NCBI RefSeq assembly: GCF_001949145.1
Contig: NW_019091411.1
Span: forward strand, 690,335-754,334
DNA: 64,000 nt
Source: Acanthaster planci
Taxonomy: Eukaryota; Echinodermata; Asteroidea; Valvatida; Acanthasteridae
Direction: 5' to 3'
The notes under the pieces were generated by a model. It was not told the DNA's origin, did not search any database, and worked only from the letters and a program-made list of their open reading frames with translations. Positions 42,632-54,900 of this stretch are shown piece after piece. The position numbers and the translations under genes are program-made. The first letter of the stretch is position 1. Every line of letters begins with the position of its first letter.

Positions 42632-45600
42632 GCCTATTAGCTTCTAGACTGCTTGGACGTCGGCTACAAGGCTACAGCTCGTTCCCACGAGACTGCTGTG
42701 TTAAGTAAGTGGCGTACAAAAGAAAGAACGACTGGTCAGGAAACGTACATGTTATCTCCAGTACGAGGCATGAAATGATGTTCGATGTATTTTTGTCAGG
42801 TGAACCAAACCAGGAAATATTTGACACAAAGCAGACCTCGTACGGATGTGCATGTATGCAGGCAAAAAGCCGCGATCCCCGGGACTCCAATTTGAACTTG
42901 GCACCTTTCCCAGCAGGATTTTTCTCGGGCCTGCGTGCAGAAGGCCGCATCCGTTCCTCCCTTATCTTTCAAAAACAGTTTCTGATCACGTGGTTCCCAC
43001 ATCGGCTGACTGCCAGCAAATGACAAAGATTGTGTTGTTTCTATGTTATTGTATGCATTTATTTTAACAGATGGAAAAGATTTGGTTTGGCTTCGTCTTG
43101 GCTTCCGTTCACTGCTTGGAAGTTCTTAGCAACGCCTTTGAATTTGCCAATGTGTGCTAACAGTTCAAATTAAAGGGTTATGAATGTAAAGTTTCGACTG
43201 AAAAGTAACTAGGCAAATTGGAATGAAAGCATACTGCTGGGTTGTCCTGTACTTTGTACGCCATTTTATTTTTGTATACTCAACCTTCAGGATGACTTTA
43301 ATAAGACAGCCCACCGCTGCCACCAATTGTAAATACGCTGTACTGATGTCAGGAGTGATATCAAAGATGTACATACTTATTATGAACAACCTCCCTGGTG
43401 CCATGGGGGGTGTCAGCACCCCCGTTCAGGTTTCTGCAGATGAGTAATTTTCTATTTCCGTCATCTCCCACCCCATCTGCCCCACCCCCAAGAGAAATTG
43501 ACGCCAGTGGCTGTAGACTTGGCCCTATTCATTTTTAAGTCCTGTCCGGCTTGGAAAGAGTATATCTCCTAAATAAATTGGAAAAAATATACTCCATAAA
43601 AATGTGTACTCTACGGCACCTCTTGGGCATTCGTATAGCTTTGATATCATGGTTGGTCATATTCTGCTGCAGCTTCGGCCTATAGCTAAGCATACAAAAG
43701 AGCCAAACACTCGTCCAAAATTGGAACATATTTTCGTGCAGTCCTGTTACCACGCTATTTGTTTCTGGTACATGCGGCTTGCAGGCTTTGTACTGTAGAT
43801 AGCTTTGTACCTTTTTGTTCTACCAACTAGGGCTTTGAGCAACTCATGCAGAGGGAATAAGATTTATATCTGTAGTGGGACATCTCATTGACGACTGGGA
43901 GGGAGGATTAATAAAGAACAAAAAAGTTCGACAAAATTCAATAAATTGATAATTGCTTCATTTTAATCATTATTATCGGCACGTTTGAACTTCTTACAGA
44001 ATATAAGCACAGGCAACTTTTACAACTGATTTTAATACGGTTTTTCCTCACGTAACGGCAGAATCTTTGAAACTTTGCGTTCGGTAAAATGCCCTGTATA
44101 TCATTTAACACATACTCGTTCTTTTCCTTGTCACGTAGTGTGAAAGTAACAAATTCTGTTATGCCATCGGGAACAGTTTGGCGCAACGAGATTCCATTAT
44201 GGGGGAAACAAACTGCGAGACGTCCAGAGAGCAGATAACCTATGAAATTCACATCACCCTATTTCATGTTCCGACTCTTCACCCACCTTTGGTAAGACAT
44301 TTAATTGTTTGTATATACTTCCTATAAGTTTGACATCATTTTTTTTTCAAAATCGTTAACATGTTGCAAGCATTTCGTTTTATAGCCATTACCTTTAAAG
44401 TTACCAACTAAATACAAGGTTGCTAGCAAATATTTCGATTTACTGATGATTTAATCTCTCGTTACTCAGTACACTGGATATTTCCAAAGTAGACATCCAC
44501 TTCCAATTTTCCTGAAAGGTATTTCACTCTTGCATGAACTTACTGACCCAGAAACAGTGACTCTGTCATTGGAATAATCATGGAGGTCGCGAGGGGCAAG
44601 AGGGCATTTTTCAGGTGGTCAATGGAAATCACACAAACAAGAAAATAGGGAAAGGAAAAAGGACCGAGAAAGCAGAGTGATAACGAAGTGAAAATCACAA
44701 GTTTTGCGTGAAAACAAACAACGAAATCCCCCAAAACAGGAGTTGCCCCCTTTCATCGTTGACGCTTTGTCGGTTTGCACTGTTCCCTGGAATGAACTTT
44801 AGTTTTAGTGGCGAAGCCCATGAAAATAACGAACTTTCAAACATTTGTACGAGAGATTCTGACAGTTAAGATTACTCCAGTCATAAACCAAATGACCTGT
44901 ATTATTTTGCTTATTTTCCATCATACGGGGAAATATTTAAGCCTGTGTTTATGCGGTTTTTCGGTTCAAAGGGAATATTTTGTATCCTGTTATAAAACTT
45001 GTCCTGCACTGCAGGGTGAAGGTCTGAATATGTCTATACTCGCACCCTAGTTCACTTGCTTAAGTTTTAACAGCTAGTAATTCACAGAGGGTGAGAAGGA
45101 TTTGGCGCGAGAAAAAGAACCCTGCATCATCACACAGATATAAAGTTTGATTGAAAGATTAAATTCTTTTCTTTTAAGAACAAACGCTGTAACTTTCTCG
45201 AACCAAGTAACGGATGTTTCAGAACCATGCAGGTTTTAGTCCAGCAAAAAAGTTAATTCATACAATAAGGTAAATTATACGAGCTTTCTCCTTTCGTAAG
45301 TCATTTTATTGTATAAAACTTGAATCATAAGGTCATGATGTCTCCGCATGTGTAATACCTGTTGGTGCCATCATACCGCTTCCTATTTGTTGTAACGGTG
45401 ATCCGGTGTGTGCTCTTCGCAGCTGGGTATCTGTTTGATGATGACACATAATGTGGTTATTAGCGAAGTCTTCACTGTAGTGAATGATGGGGCAAATCTG
45501 TTGGAACCAGTGCCGAAAACCAGCTCTTAGGGGGTCACACTGAGAAGAAGGATTTGCAGTGCACTTAGTGCTGTTAAGGATGGAGAACGATTTAACTTCT

Positions 45601-45659
45601 AAATATAATGATAGGAATGTGACCCGTGTTTTCATACACTATTTTGGTCATCAAAGCTT
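42632..45659. other. Intergenic interval between genes A and B
   Basis: No exon of the array's domain types on either strand. Expected to hold the gene B promoter; no core element could be assigned. Open frames at 42672-43067 and 45333-45635 lack recognisable domains. Confidence 0.5.
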
Positions 45660-45665
45660 TTTATT
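45660..45665 (-). terminator. Gene A poly(A) signal AATAAA
   Basis: AATAAA on the minus strand about 47 nt after the predicted TAA at 45712-45714, a normal position for a polyadenylation signal. Supports gene A ending here rather than continuing into a terminal CCP array as in vertebrate SVEP1. Confidence 0.55.
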
Positions 45666-45711
45666 AGGGGCTTAACGGGTCGCCAATCCCATTAAATATT
45701 GAAAACGGAGG

Positions 45712-45913
45712 TTAATTTGCCAAATCTAATAAGACGGAATATGGGAGATTTATACCAACTTCCATATCTATGGGTGATCCTTTGGGTTGCAAATCTCCTT
45801 GCAATCCAGCCAAGAAGTCTGGCCATGCAACCACGTTTCCTCTCTCCCGGTGGCAGCTGTGGGCTAGGGCTTGGATAGCGTCCTCGGGCAGAACATGGTC
45901 CCAGATATTCAGC
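45712..45913 (-). CDS. Gene A exon 27: pentraxin C-terminus and stop
   Basis: Enters in phase 2 to complete GEIYK, then LNIWDHVLPEDAIQALAHSC, GNVVAWPDFLAGLQGDL and a short tail to TAA. The N-x-W-D and W-P-D-F-L-x-G blocks are typical of pentraxin ends in SVEP1. Acceptor TTGAAG is weak. An alternative donor (GAA/GTTGGT) could lead to a further exon, but none was found. Confidence 0.75.
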
Positions 45914-48900
45914 CTTCAAGAAACATTTCCAAACAAACGAATCATATGTAAAGTACACAAAGTTTAGCATGTCAGAAACAAAATCTGAGTCAATGTGTAC
46001 TAAAGCTTTGTTGCTCAACCAACCATGTCCATGTACCACACCAGGTGGTAGCACCGTTCAAGGTGGCAAAAGTCTCACGGTTGCCAGTTGTTATGTGCTT
46101 CATCGCCGTCAAATCAAAAATATCTACAACCTTCCCTCCAATAACTAGCCTTATATTTACTAAAAAGGAAGATGCCATTTAACTGATTGCTCCTGCCAAG
46201 TTACGTCACGTGATACCCACAATAAGTCACGTGACTTAGCTGGTGCAATTGGTCTATTTAAACCAATGCTTTTCCCAAGCTAAAGGGTTCTACATTTGTT
46301 AATCAAGTTTCCTGAAATTCGGTATTGGCAGCAATACCATTTGGCTCTACATTAAGCATTTATGCCCATTTTTGGTAAAAACCAAAATATTTCTCAACGT
46401 ACTCTTTCAAACAATGTTAGCAACTGTCGCCCATGTTAGACTGTTAGCATGTGTTTCAGGAGGTCCTGTGGCTGTCTGTATTAGTTAAGATGTTGCCACC
46501 TCAGTTGGTACCAGTGCATGGAATTTCGAGTCATAGCCCCTGAATTAACGCCAGAATAAATCAGTTCATGGAGGTTAACGAGAATCTTGAAGAGCTTTCT
46601 AAGGATACCCATGAAGGAAACTTTTAGGAAAGCAAATAAAGTACATGTTGTTTACTGTGTTGTAGAGATACATATATCCGGTTTGGGGGAGGGCCGGGTC
46701 TTCTACACCTGTTCGTTTAAATTCCGTCCCTTAAGAACCACTCCCTTTTTAATATTATCATAATACCCATCGTACTTGTATATTTCACCCAGATAAGTCT
46801 CCCTGGTGTTGAAGGCTCCCCCGATGGAGTCTTGCTCCTGGCCAAGAACAAACACACCTTGGCCCGGTATGGCTTCGGTGCGAAGCGTAGCCCCGCTGTT
46901 AGCTTCCGTGCCATTCACGTACAAGTGCCACTCACCACCTAGGGTTGGAGGAAGGGTACAAATTGAAATTCGATTTCCGAAAACAAGCCCGAAAATCTTG
47001 TGAGCAGACCGGAAGATTTATGATGTCGGAAAAGATAAAATTGTAATATAGAGATGATTTTTTTTCTAGTCATAAATAAATTTGGATTCACAGCAAGTTA
47101 TTTGGAAGTGTTTTTAATCGACAATGAGTAAATTCCCCTCGAAAATATAAAGCATTATGTGACCCACTTTCACAAAGATCATAGTCAGGGCAAACGAACC
47201 AATTTTTTAGGCTACAATTTTCGCACAGGTCTAATAAATGGAGGACAAAATAACTCGCATGTTGATCCTCATTTAGGACAGCTGAATGCAGTCGTGTAAG
47301 AAACACAGTGGACTTTGTGCAGGCATAAACGTCCACCTACGGAAGCCGCGCACAGCCAACTGAATTTTCATGGACGCGTGTGACGCTTCCACGATGCATC
47401 CTGTGATGTCTAGTGTCTAGTCTGAGAATTAAATCCACAAAATCGGGTGAGAGCAGCTGCTGCACGCCAGCTACAAACACAGAAATTGGGAAGTGGTATT
47501 AGAAGGGCCCACTGACTGTCTCAGCCCCTCTTGATCCGTCGCTTACCTGCACCGCGCCAGGTAAACACTAGGCTGGTCCAGCGCCCGTTGTTGATGGCCA
47601 CGTCTGTGAAGATCGTCACTCCGTTCACGTAGATCCTGAGCGAGGCGCAATCTGTCACGGTCAGTGTGTTGTCGACTAAGCTGCCAGGGCTGCTTCCAGA
47701 GGCCGCACTATAAAAAAAATATTATTATTATCTTTGTAGGAAGTAATGCCCCAGAATTATTGCTGATGCCATAAATTAGAAATAATTAGAGCACAGGGTT
47801 TGAGTTCTGGAGATAAGGGTTTATATCCCGTTTCACTCGATATTTGTGTTCCTCTTTTAAGTTGTGTTTCATAAGTACCTATCAATACTTCCCCCATGAA
47901 GTACATTAGTTAACGTAGATTATTTTTTATAATGACCGCCGAACGAGAGTGTTATCGGCCACTGTCTTATTCGTTACTCACTTGTCTGCCGGCTTCATGG
48001 CGGCGTACGAAATAGGGGTTCCCATATTTGTCGAATCAGTGGTGCGAAGCCACATCGAAAGGGTAATTTCTTGGAACTCGGAATGTCTGGTCCGTAGGAG
48101 GGAAAATTCTGACGTCCTAGAGTTGGTGAAATCGAGCAGGAATTCCTGAGACATTTCTGTTCAGAGCAAAGAGAAATAGTTCAGGAACTGGTACAGGTCT
48201 GGGTGTCAGGGTTTGGCGCAAATAAGAAGGCACCAAGGTTAAGTGGATGTAGATTGACACATGGTGCAGGCCCATCATCGGGCACAAGACAAGGGCCTAG
48301 CTTTTCGTGACTCTCCACGCGTTCACGATTATTCCTTCAATATACCCCGTACATGTATATCCAGGCATAAACGTCCACCTACGGAAGCCGCGCACAGCCA
48401 ACTGAATTTTCATGGACGCGTGTGACGCTTCCACGATGCATCCTGTGATGTCTAGTGTCTAGTCTGAGAATTAAATCCACAAAATCGGGTGAGATTTTGG
48501 TCCGTAGGAGGGAAAATTCTGACGTCCTAGAGTTGGTGAAATCGAGCAGGAATTCCTGAGACATTTCTGTTCAGAGCAAAGAGAAATAGTTCAGGAACTG
48601 GTACAGGTCTGGGTGTCAGGGTTTGGCGCAAATAAGAAGGCACCAAGGTTAAGTGGATGTAGATTGACACATGGTGCAGGCCCATCATCGGGCACAAGAC
48701 AAGGGCCTAGCTTTTCGTGACTCTCCACGCGTTCACGATTATTCCTTCAATATACCCCGTACATGTATATCCACAGGACGGCGAGATAACGGGCCACTGA
48801 AGCAAGTCCATCAATGACTTCAAATGTCACTGTGACCTATGGAATATACAGATTCTAAACTGCACGGAGAAGAAATTTACGAGCAAGCCTGACATAGGCT

Positions 48901-51900
48901 AGCAGAGAAGTCGTGTGCCTACAAAGGGACAACGCGAAGACATGGTTGGGTCTTCTCTGGTGATCGATTGATTGACAGTTTGTGGATTTAGGCCGTGTCC
49001 GAAACGGGCTTCCAGAGCTATGGCTAAGTCTATTGTCTACACGTCTCCACACATTTCCAATGGAGCAAAGACCCAGACCTAGCTCTAGACAACAGATTCG
49101 GATGCAGCCTTACATGTAGTAGGTGAATCATGTCAGATATGTAGAACCTGTTAAGATATATGTTACATCGAGCCTGGAGCAGGAAGCTAGAGCATGGATT
49201 GTTCGGTGACATTAAGATGTACATTAAGTTTGTACATTTGTTGTCAATTATGCTCTTGACAAAAACTCCTTACCCGTCTCACAGAGCTGGCCCGTGACAC
49301 CTGGCGGGCACAGGCATTGGTAGCCTGCAATGACGTCACGGCAGCTGGAACCATTGGCACACGCATGGTCTTGGCACTCATCGATGTTCACCTCACAATG
49401 TGTCCCCTCAAACCCAGGCTGACATGCGCACTGATAGCTCCCGGGTGTGTTTTCACAACTATACATGGCAGAAGGATATCCAGTTTTTGTGATGCACATA
49501 AGTGTAAACAATATAAAATTCATTGGAGATTATTTCTCTCAGTACCTGCAGGTTTTTCTGTCTGGTGAGTAAAATGGGAGGAATGTTAAGATTCAACTCA
49601 AGTTGTACGCCGCACCATTCTTGGCTACAATCAGGATTAAGATTTTAAGCAATAGGCAAGTTGTAAATCTTGTATCAAAAATGTCTTCCACAGGAAATCG
49701 TTATGCACGGAGTTGTGCAAGATTGTCGAAGATGGTTTGATGTCGAATTGCTACCTTCCGCCATTTTGGCATGGTTGAAGGTCGCACTCGTTCACGTCCG
49801 TCTGGCATCGGAGTCCCTTGAACCCAGACTGACAGAGGCACTGGAAAGAACCAGGCGTCTCGATGCAGAATCCTCCGTTCAGACAGGCTTGGCCGGCGCA
49901 AGGATCCGGTCGGTTTTCGCACAACGGTCCCCAAAACCCGTCCACGCAGTTACACTCAAAACCGTTCACCTGCAAATAACAGATTCCAAAAAGGGATTGC
50001 ATGCTGCAAAGTATTACTTGTGGACGCAGTGGGGGAAAGAGCTAATACTGGAAGGACGCATTTTTTCTTTCTTTGCCACACCTTAGTGGCGTATTCTGGA
50101 TACCGAGCAGGGGCAAGTTCCTCCCTGGAGACTTGTTGCCATTATTTAACCACTTCAAAACGCCATGACAGCGTTTTAGAGAAGGCACTACCACCCTTCT
50201 TGGGGGATGGGCATTCTTTCCAGATGAAACATATTGGATGGATGTTTTGAGAAAATATGCCCCTGGACGTATGACGTGGATACGCCATTTCACATCCCTG
50301 TCTGCAAAATGGCGCAACAGTGACACATGACGGCCTCCCGTGTTGCAGTAATTCGGTCTAAAAAGCGACTGCTGTCCGGTTGTCTATATAGGAGTGCCAA
50401 CAAGGAACGGGCAAGAGTCCCTGTATGTCTTTTTTTTCTTGTGGTCTTTGCCCGTTGTTTCAGCGAGAGTTTTACCGTATACCTGGTCTTGGCATCTGGC
50501 CTCATTCTGACACGGGTCTGACAAGCATTCGTTGATTTCTGTCTGGCAGAGGGTGCCCTCGTATCCAGGCATGCAGTGACAGTCAAAGCCTCCAACTGCC
50601 ATGAATCGATAAAAAGAACTAAATAAAGGAAATTGAAACACTGTTTTAAATTCGCTTAGAGAATAGTGTTAGCTGGTAGCAGTGGCATTTTCCTTTGTAC
50701 GGTCGTTCCCAGCAATTCTTTGATTCGGAGCAGAACTGTTTTTTAGGAAAATTACCGTTGTCGACGCAAGTTCCATTGAAGAGGCAGGGTTGGGACCAGC
50801 ATTCGTCTATATCGATCTCGCAAGTAGTACCAGTGAACCCTGTCATACACAGGCAGTTGAATGTGCCTCTGTCGTTATTGCAAACGGCGCCATTTTGACA
50901 CGGAGAAGATTCACAGGCGTCAATCTCTGCGGAAGAAATAAGAGCGGACATCCACTGACGGTTTTTTTTTTTGCCTTCGGTGTTTAACTTTTTAAATTGC
51001 TTCGAAGAAAAATTGGTATTGTTACTTAGCTTAAAGGATGGAATGGAAAGTAAAAAAAATGTCTCGTCATTTTTTTCGTATTCTATTTGCAATTTTGAAT
51101 TCAAAAGTTAAACCGAAACTTATTTGAATATGATTTTTTTTTCATATTTAACCTATGCATTCCTCTCCAGATGTGGAACCGTTAAATGCTGTTGTTCCGC
51201 TACCCGCACATGGAATGCATTGAGTCTGTTGCTCTGCAGGCTGATACGATCCCAGTGGGCAAGGTTGACATGGATGGAGTCCAGTTGCACTGAATGTTCC
51301 TGGGCCACAGACGGCTGTGAATGACAGGTGAGTCTTTTAAGTTGGAATTCATAATTGAAAACTAGGCGAGAAAATCGCCTTAGTCATTTTATCCATTGCC
51401 AAAGTATAAGTCAATGCTGTCCACACCTTTGCAGGCGAAAGGGTACCGACATGGAGCTCAAAAAACCTACAGTCTGAATCCTGTACGTTTCTGGTACAGA
51501 TTGATGATACAGAATAAAAACTGTAAAGAATATATATCGAGACTTTCAAGGTAGACTTGCCTTGGCATTTCCTCGATGACCTAGACCCCGTTGCTGACGT
51601 TGTAGTACCCTCCCTACACGGCAGGCAGGCCGTCTGCTTGAAACTAGGCTGGAAGAAACCCCGTGAACACGGTCGGCAAGTGGCCAGTCCGGTCGGTGAG
51701 AACGTACCGGGTTTACACTCGGCTGGAATTACAGAATAGAAGTAGGTGGGTGATCTCTGCATTCAGTTCAGTGCCCACGGGCACGGTTAGAATGATTCTA
51801 CAGCTTGTTGCCTAAAAACTGGGGGCTGACGGGAGAGAAGAAGCCCCCCAACGGCCGACAGATGCATCTGGAAAGACTGACTCTTCGGGTATTGGCAATC

Positions 51901-54900
51901 GGTGCGACTTGGAAGTTCTGTCCTTTTCCAAGCCTGACTGAGCAAGAAAGAGGTGAAAATAGCTAGTTTGACAGAGAACGGTATTCACCCATCAAACGAC
52001 TTACGACGGCACTGGTTGACGTCCTTGGCTTGTGGTCCATCGGTCCATGTCCCCCAGGGACACGGCTTGCATTCATCCTGTCCCTCCTCGTCCTGGTACG
52101 TCCCTTCAGCACAAACTTTGCAGGTCTCTGTTTTGCTGTCGAAGTACGAACCCACGGTGCAGCTGACTGCGTGACATTGACAATTTAAGAAAGCAAGTGA
52201 AGGAGACACCTCATCCTCTCTAGCACATCCTCAAATTTTCATGGGATGGACAGAGCATTTTTCTTTCTCTACGTAGCATTCATAAGCTTCATCACAAAAC
52301 TTAAGCATATAAACGTGTGTTTTTTATACGTAGTTACCGGTTTCCAATGCTGTCGCTGGGGTGATGTGAGCATATGGTCTTTTTCCCAAATATGATTCTT
52401 TTAAAGTTCAGGTACTAGTTTCGAGTTTGGTGTAGACTTGTCATTTTGGATTTCATTTTTGCAAGCAAACTCATTGGATACTTACGACAGTCCGTTTCAT
52501 TCAGTACGACGGACCCACGACGGCACAGTGGAACACTCTCGTTGATCGTGACGGAGCCCTCTACGACGGGCAGGGTTTCATTCTCAACCAACAGGCGCAG
52601 CTGTCCGGCCTGTGCAAGTCGTTCGTAGTCCCAGCTAATTTCATCCAGTGTCTGTTCGGCGTTTCTCTGTTGAGCCCGGAGTAGCGTTTTGTTCTAAATG
52701 CAGCAAAGAGGTGGGCACATTTCGCTCATAATGTAAAATTGTCGTTTCTGTACACACCAAGTAATCATGGAAGTGGGCACAGGGAAATCTAAAGGGGATG
52801 ATATCACCGTGGCCTGGGTAACCGATGTTATTATCCACTTCAAAATGATGATTAAAATTTTGTTTTTAAAATAACCTAAATACCAGTATATGTGATTAAA
52901 ACATGTTGAAAGCAGTAGACACCGCAAAATTTATGCACGATGTTCCAGACAAATTTTCCCCAAGAAAAGAATATTGTTTCTTGAGGAGGGTGCCTTACCT
53001 CAGCTACAGATCGTATCCTCGTCGACACTGTGAAATCTAAGGTGACGATGCTACCAAAGTCTGTCTCGTCACCGGCAGTCTGACGGCGTCTTCTGCGCCG
53101 CCTGTCCTCGTCAATCTCCCCACAATACACGGTCACATACTCGACCCTGGGGAAATACAAATCGGCCTTGTTCAGACTCAGGACGAGGACCTTAAAAACA
53201 GCACGTCAACATTTCATGAAGATGTGGCAATTAGCTTACGTGCAGGCATTGTCGGCGACGCAGCCACCGTTTTGTCCCATCACACTCTTCTTGAAATCCT
53301 CCACAAACGCTTCCTTGATTGCTCGCTGGGCCTTCTCATCGCTACAGTCCCCTGCATAGTACTGGGATTCCATGCCCCGTCTGTATCCGTCTGCAGCTGC
53401 TCTCTCTAGACGCACATCAAACATGTATATTTACTTTTATGTAATTGAAGATGGACCCTCCCGGGAAGGACGTATTCACTGGTTTAAAATTAGCCATCAG
53501 TGGTGGTAATTGCCTTCATACTGCTGACGACGGTCGGGAAGACTATGGAAGAATCTTTGATAAACTCCGCGAAGGGTCACCTTGGTAATCTTGCTTGTCC
53601 CTTTACCCCACGCAAGGATTGAGCATGGATATTTTTATAACACGAACGTGTCCTCACAACAACATCATCATGGTGTCATCACGTACTTTTATTCACTAGT
53701 TACTGTTATTAATGATGTATTTTCACTGACGAATATCTTCAGAACTACACACTGGATGGGACTAAGATGAAGTACGTTTATAAGCTGGAACATGTTCAAT
53801 GTAGGCTAATAATGATCAGGTGTGATGATGCGTTCGTGTGTCGCATCCCATGACCATAAAGGCGCTCTCGAAAAGTCCGTAAAAGTTTGAACGTCATCAC
53901 GTTTATAAGCAGGGATGTGTTCGTGGTAATTTTATGAGACATTCTGACGAGTCATTCATGTTTCATGTGACTGTATCTAAAATCTTTACTCTATACAGGC
54001 CTATTATCCAAGACACATCCGATCAAATTCAGCTGTGTGGTTTATGCGCATAGATGTATTATATTGCTCTGATATCAAGTAAACCAACGTCGTATCACGT
54101 GATCGCGATCCGGATCTGCGCGAAATAAACAGGCCCTAAGCATGATAATATAAAACTTGATGATTCTTGATCTTCAAAATAAATGCCACATGCAAACGTC
54201 AGACGATGATGACTCCCGGGACCGAACTGTTGCCCGACTGCATTTCTATGCAGACCTTATATTTCAGAGGAGTTAACATCTGATTGAAATTGATTGTCAT
54301 TACAACGGACCCAACTTGATGCTCACTCCGAGTTTCTAGTTCGAACATTGCACTGTCTGGAAGACCAACCCATAGGAAAGCTTTACATGCATTTACGCTT
54401 TTCCTAATTGGAAAATTTCGAAACACAATTAGATACTGCGTTTGCGTCCGTGGCCAAATGTTGTTACCATCCCAAGATCTTGTGACGACCGATTCTTACC
54501 TGAACAGTCTGGCCAGGGTATGGCCATTCTAGGTGGTACTGTGCGCCATTTCCCATGAGAGCAAATGTAATAATTAGCTGGCTTTTCGGAGAAATCGAAG
54601 GCTGCGTTGCAGAATATCCGACAGAACTGACCGAAGAGCCACGCGTCACAGGCCCTGGCGCCGTTTCGCGGGTCCGGGTAATTCGGACATCTGGTGGCTG
54701 AACAGAAACAAAACCAATGCTCATTATCAGTGGATGACAGTCAGTTATGTGGTTGTTTGCGAGGATGTTTGAAAAGACAGAGGGGACTCCTGTGTACACT
54801 GTACACGTGTACCATTTTGCCAAGGCACAACTTGGAAAGACGAGAACCTGTCTCTTCGTGTCCATGACAAGTAAGAACGCAGCTCACCATTAAAAGTTCA

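Noticed and set aside
45333-45635. 100-codon minus frame downstream of gene A
   Set aside because: Lies beyond the stop and poly(A) signal, and has no CCP or EGF pattern expected for an SVEP1 tail.
46703-46775. Continuation of the pentraxin frame to a stop at 46703
   Set aside because: The residues after GEIYK do not fit a pentraxin, while the GTACGA donor at 46775 joins exactly in phase to KLNIWDHVLPEDA in the next exon.
48379-48564. Second pentraxin exon encoding MSQEFLLDFTNS
   Set aside because: It is the 410-bp tandem duplicate; the frame leaves exon sequence after the first third and has no donor.
50476-50482. Donor GTAAAA for gene A exon 21
   Set aside because: It gives phase 1, but the next exon begins in phase 0; CAG/GTATAC gives the perfect EGF join CQDQVNGFEC.
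54199-54426. 75-codon minus frame between gene A exons 13 and 14
   Set aside because: No domain or matching splice phases; gene B has no equivalent in the same intron.
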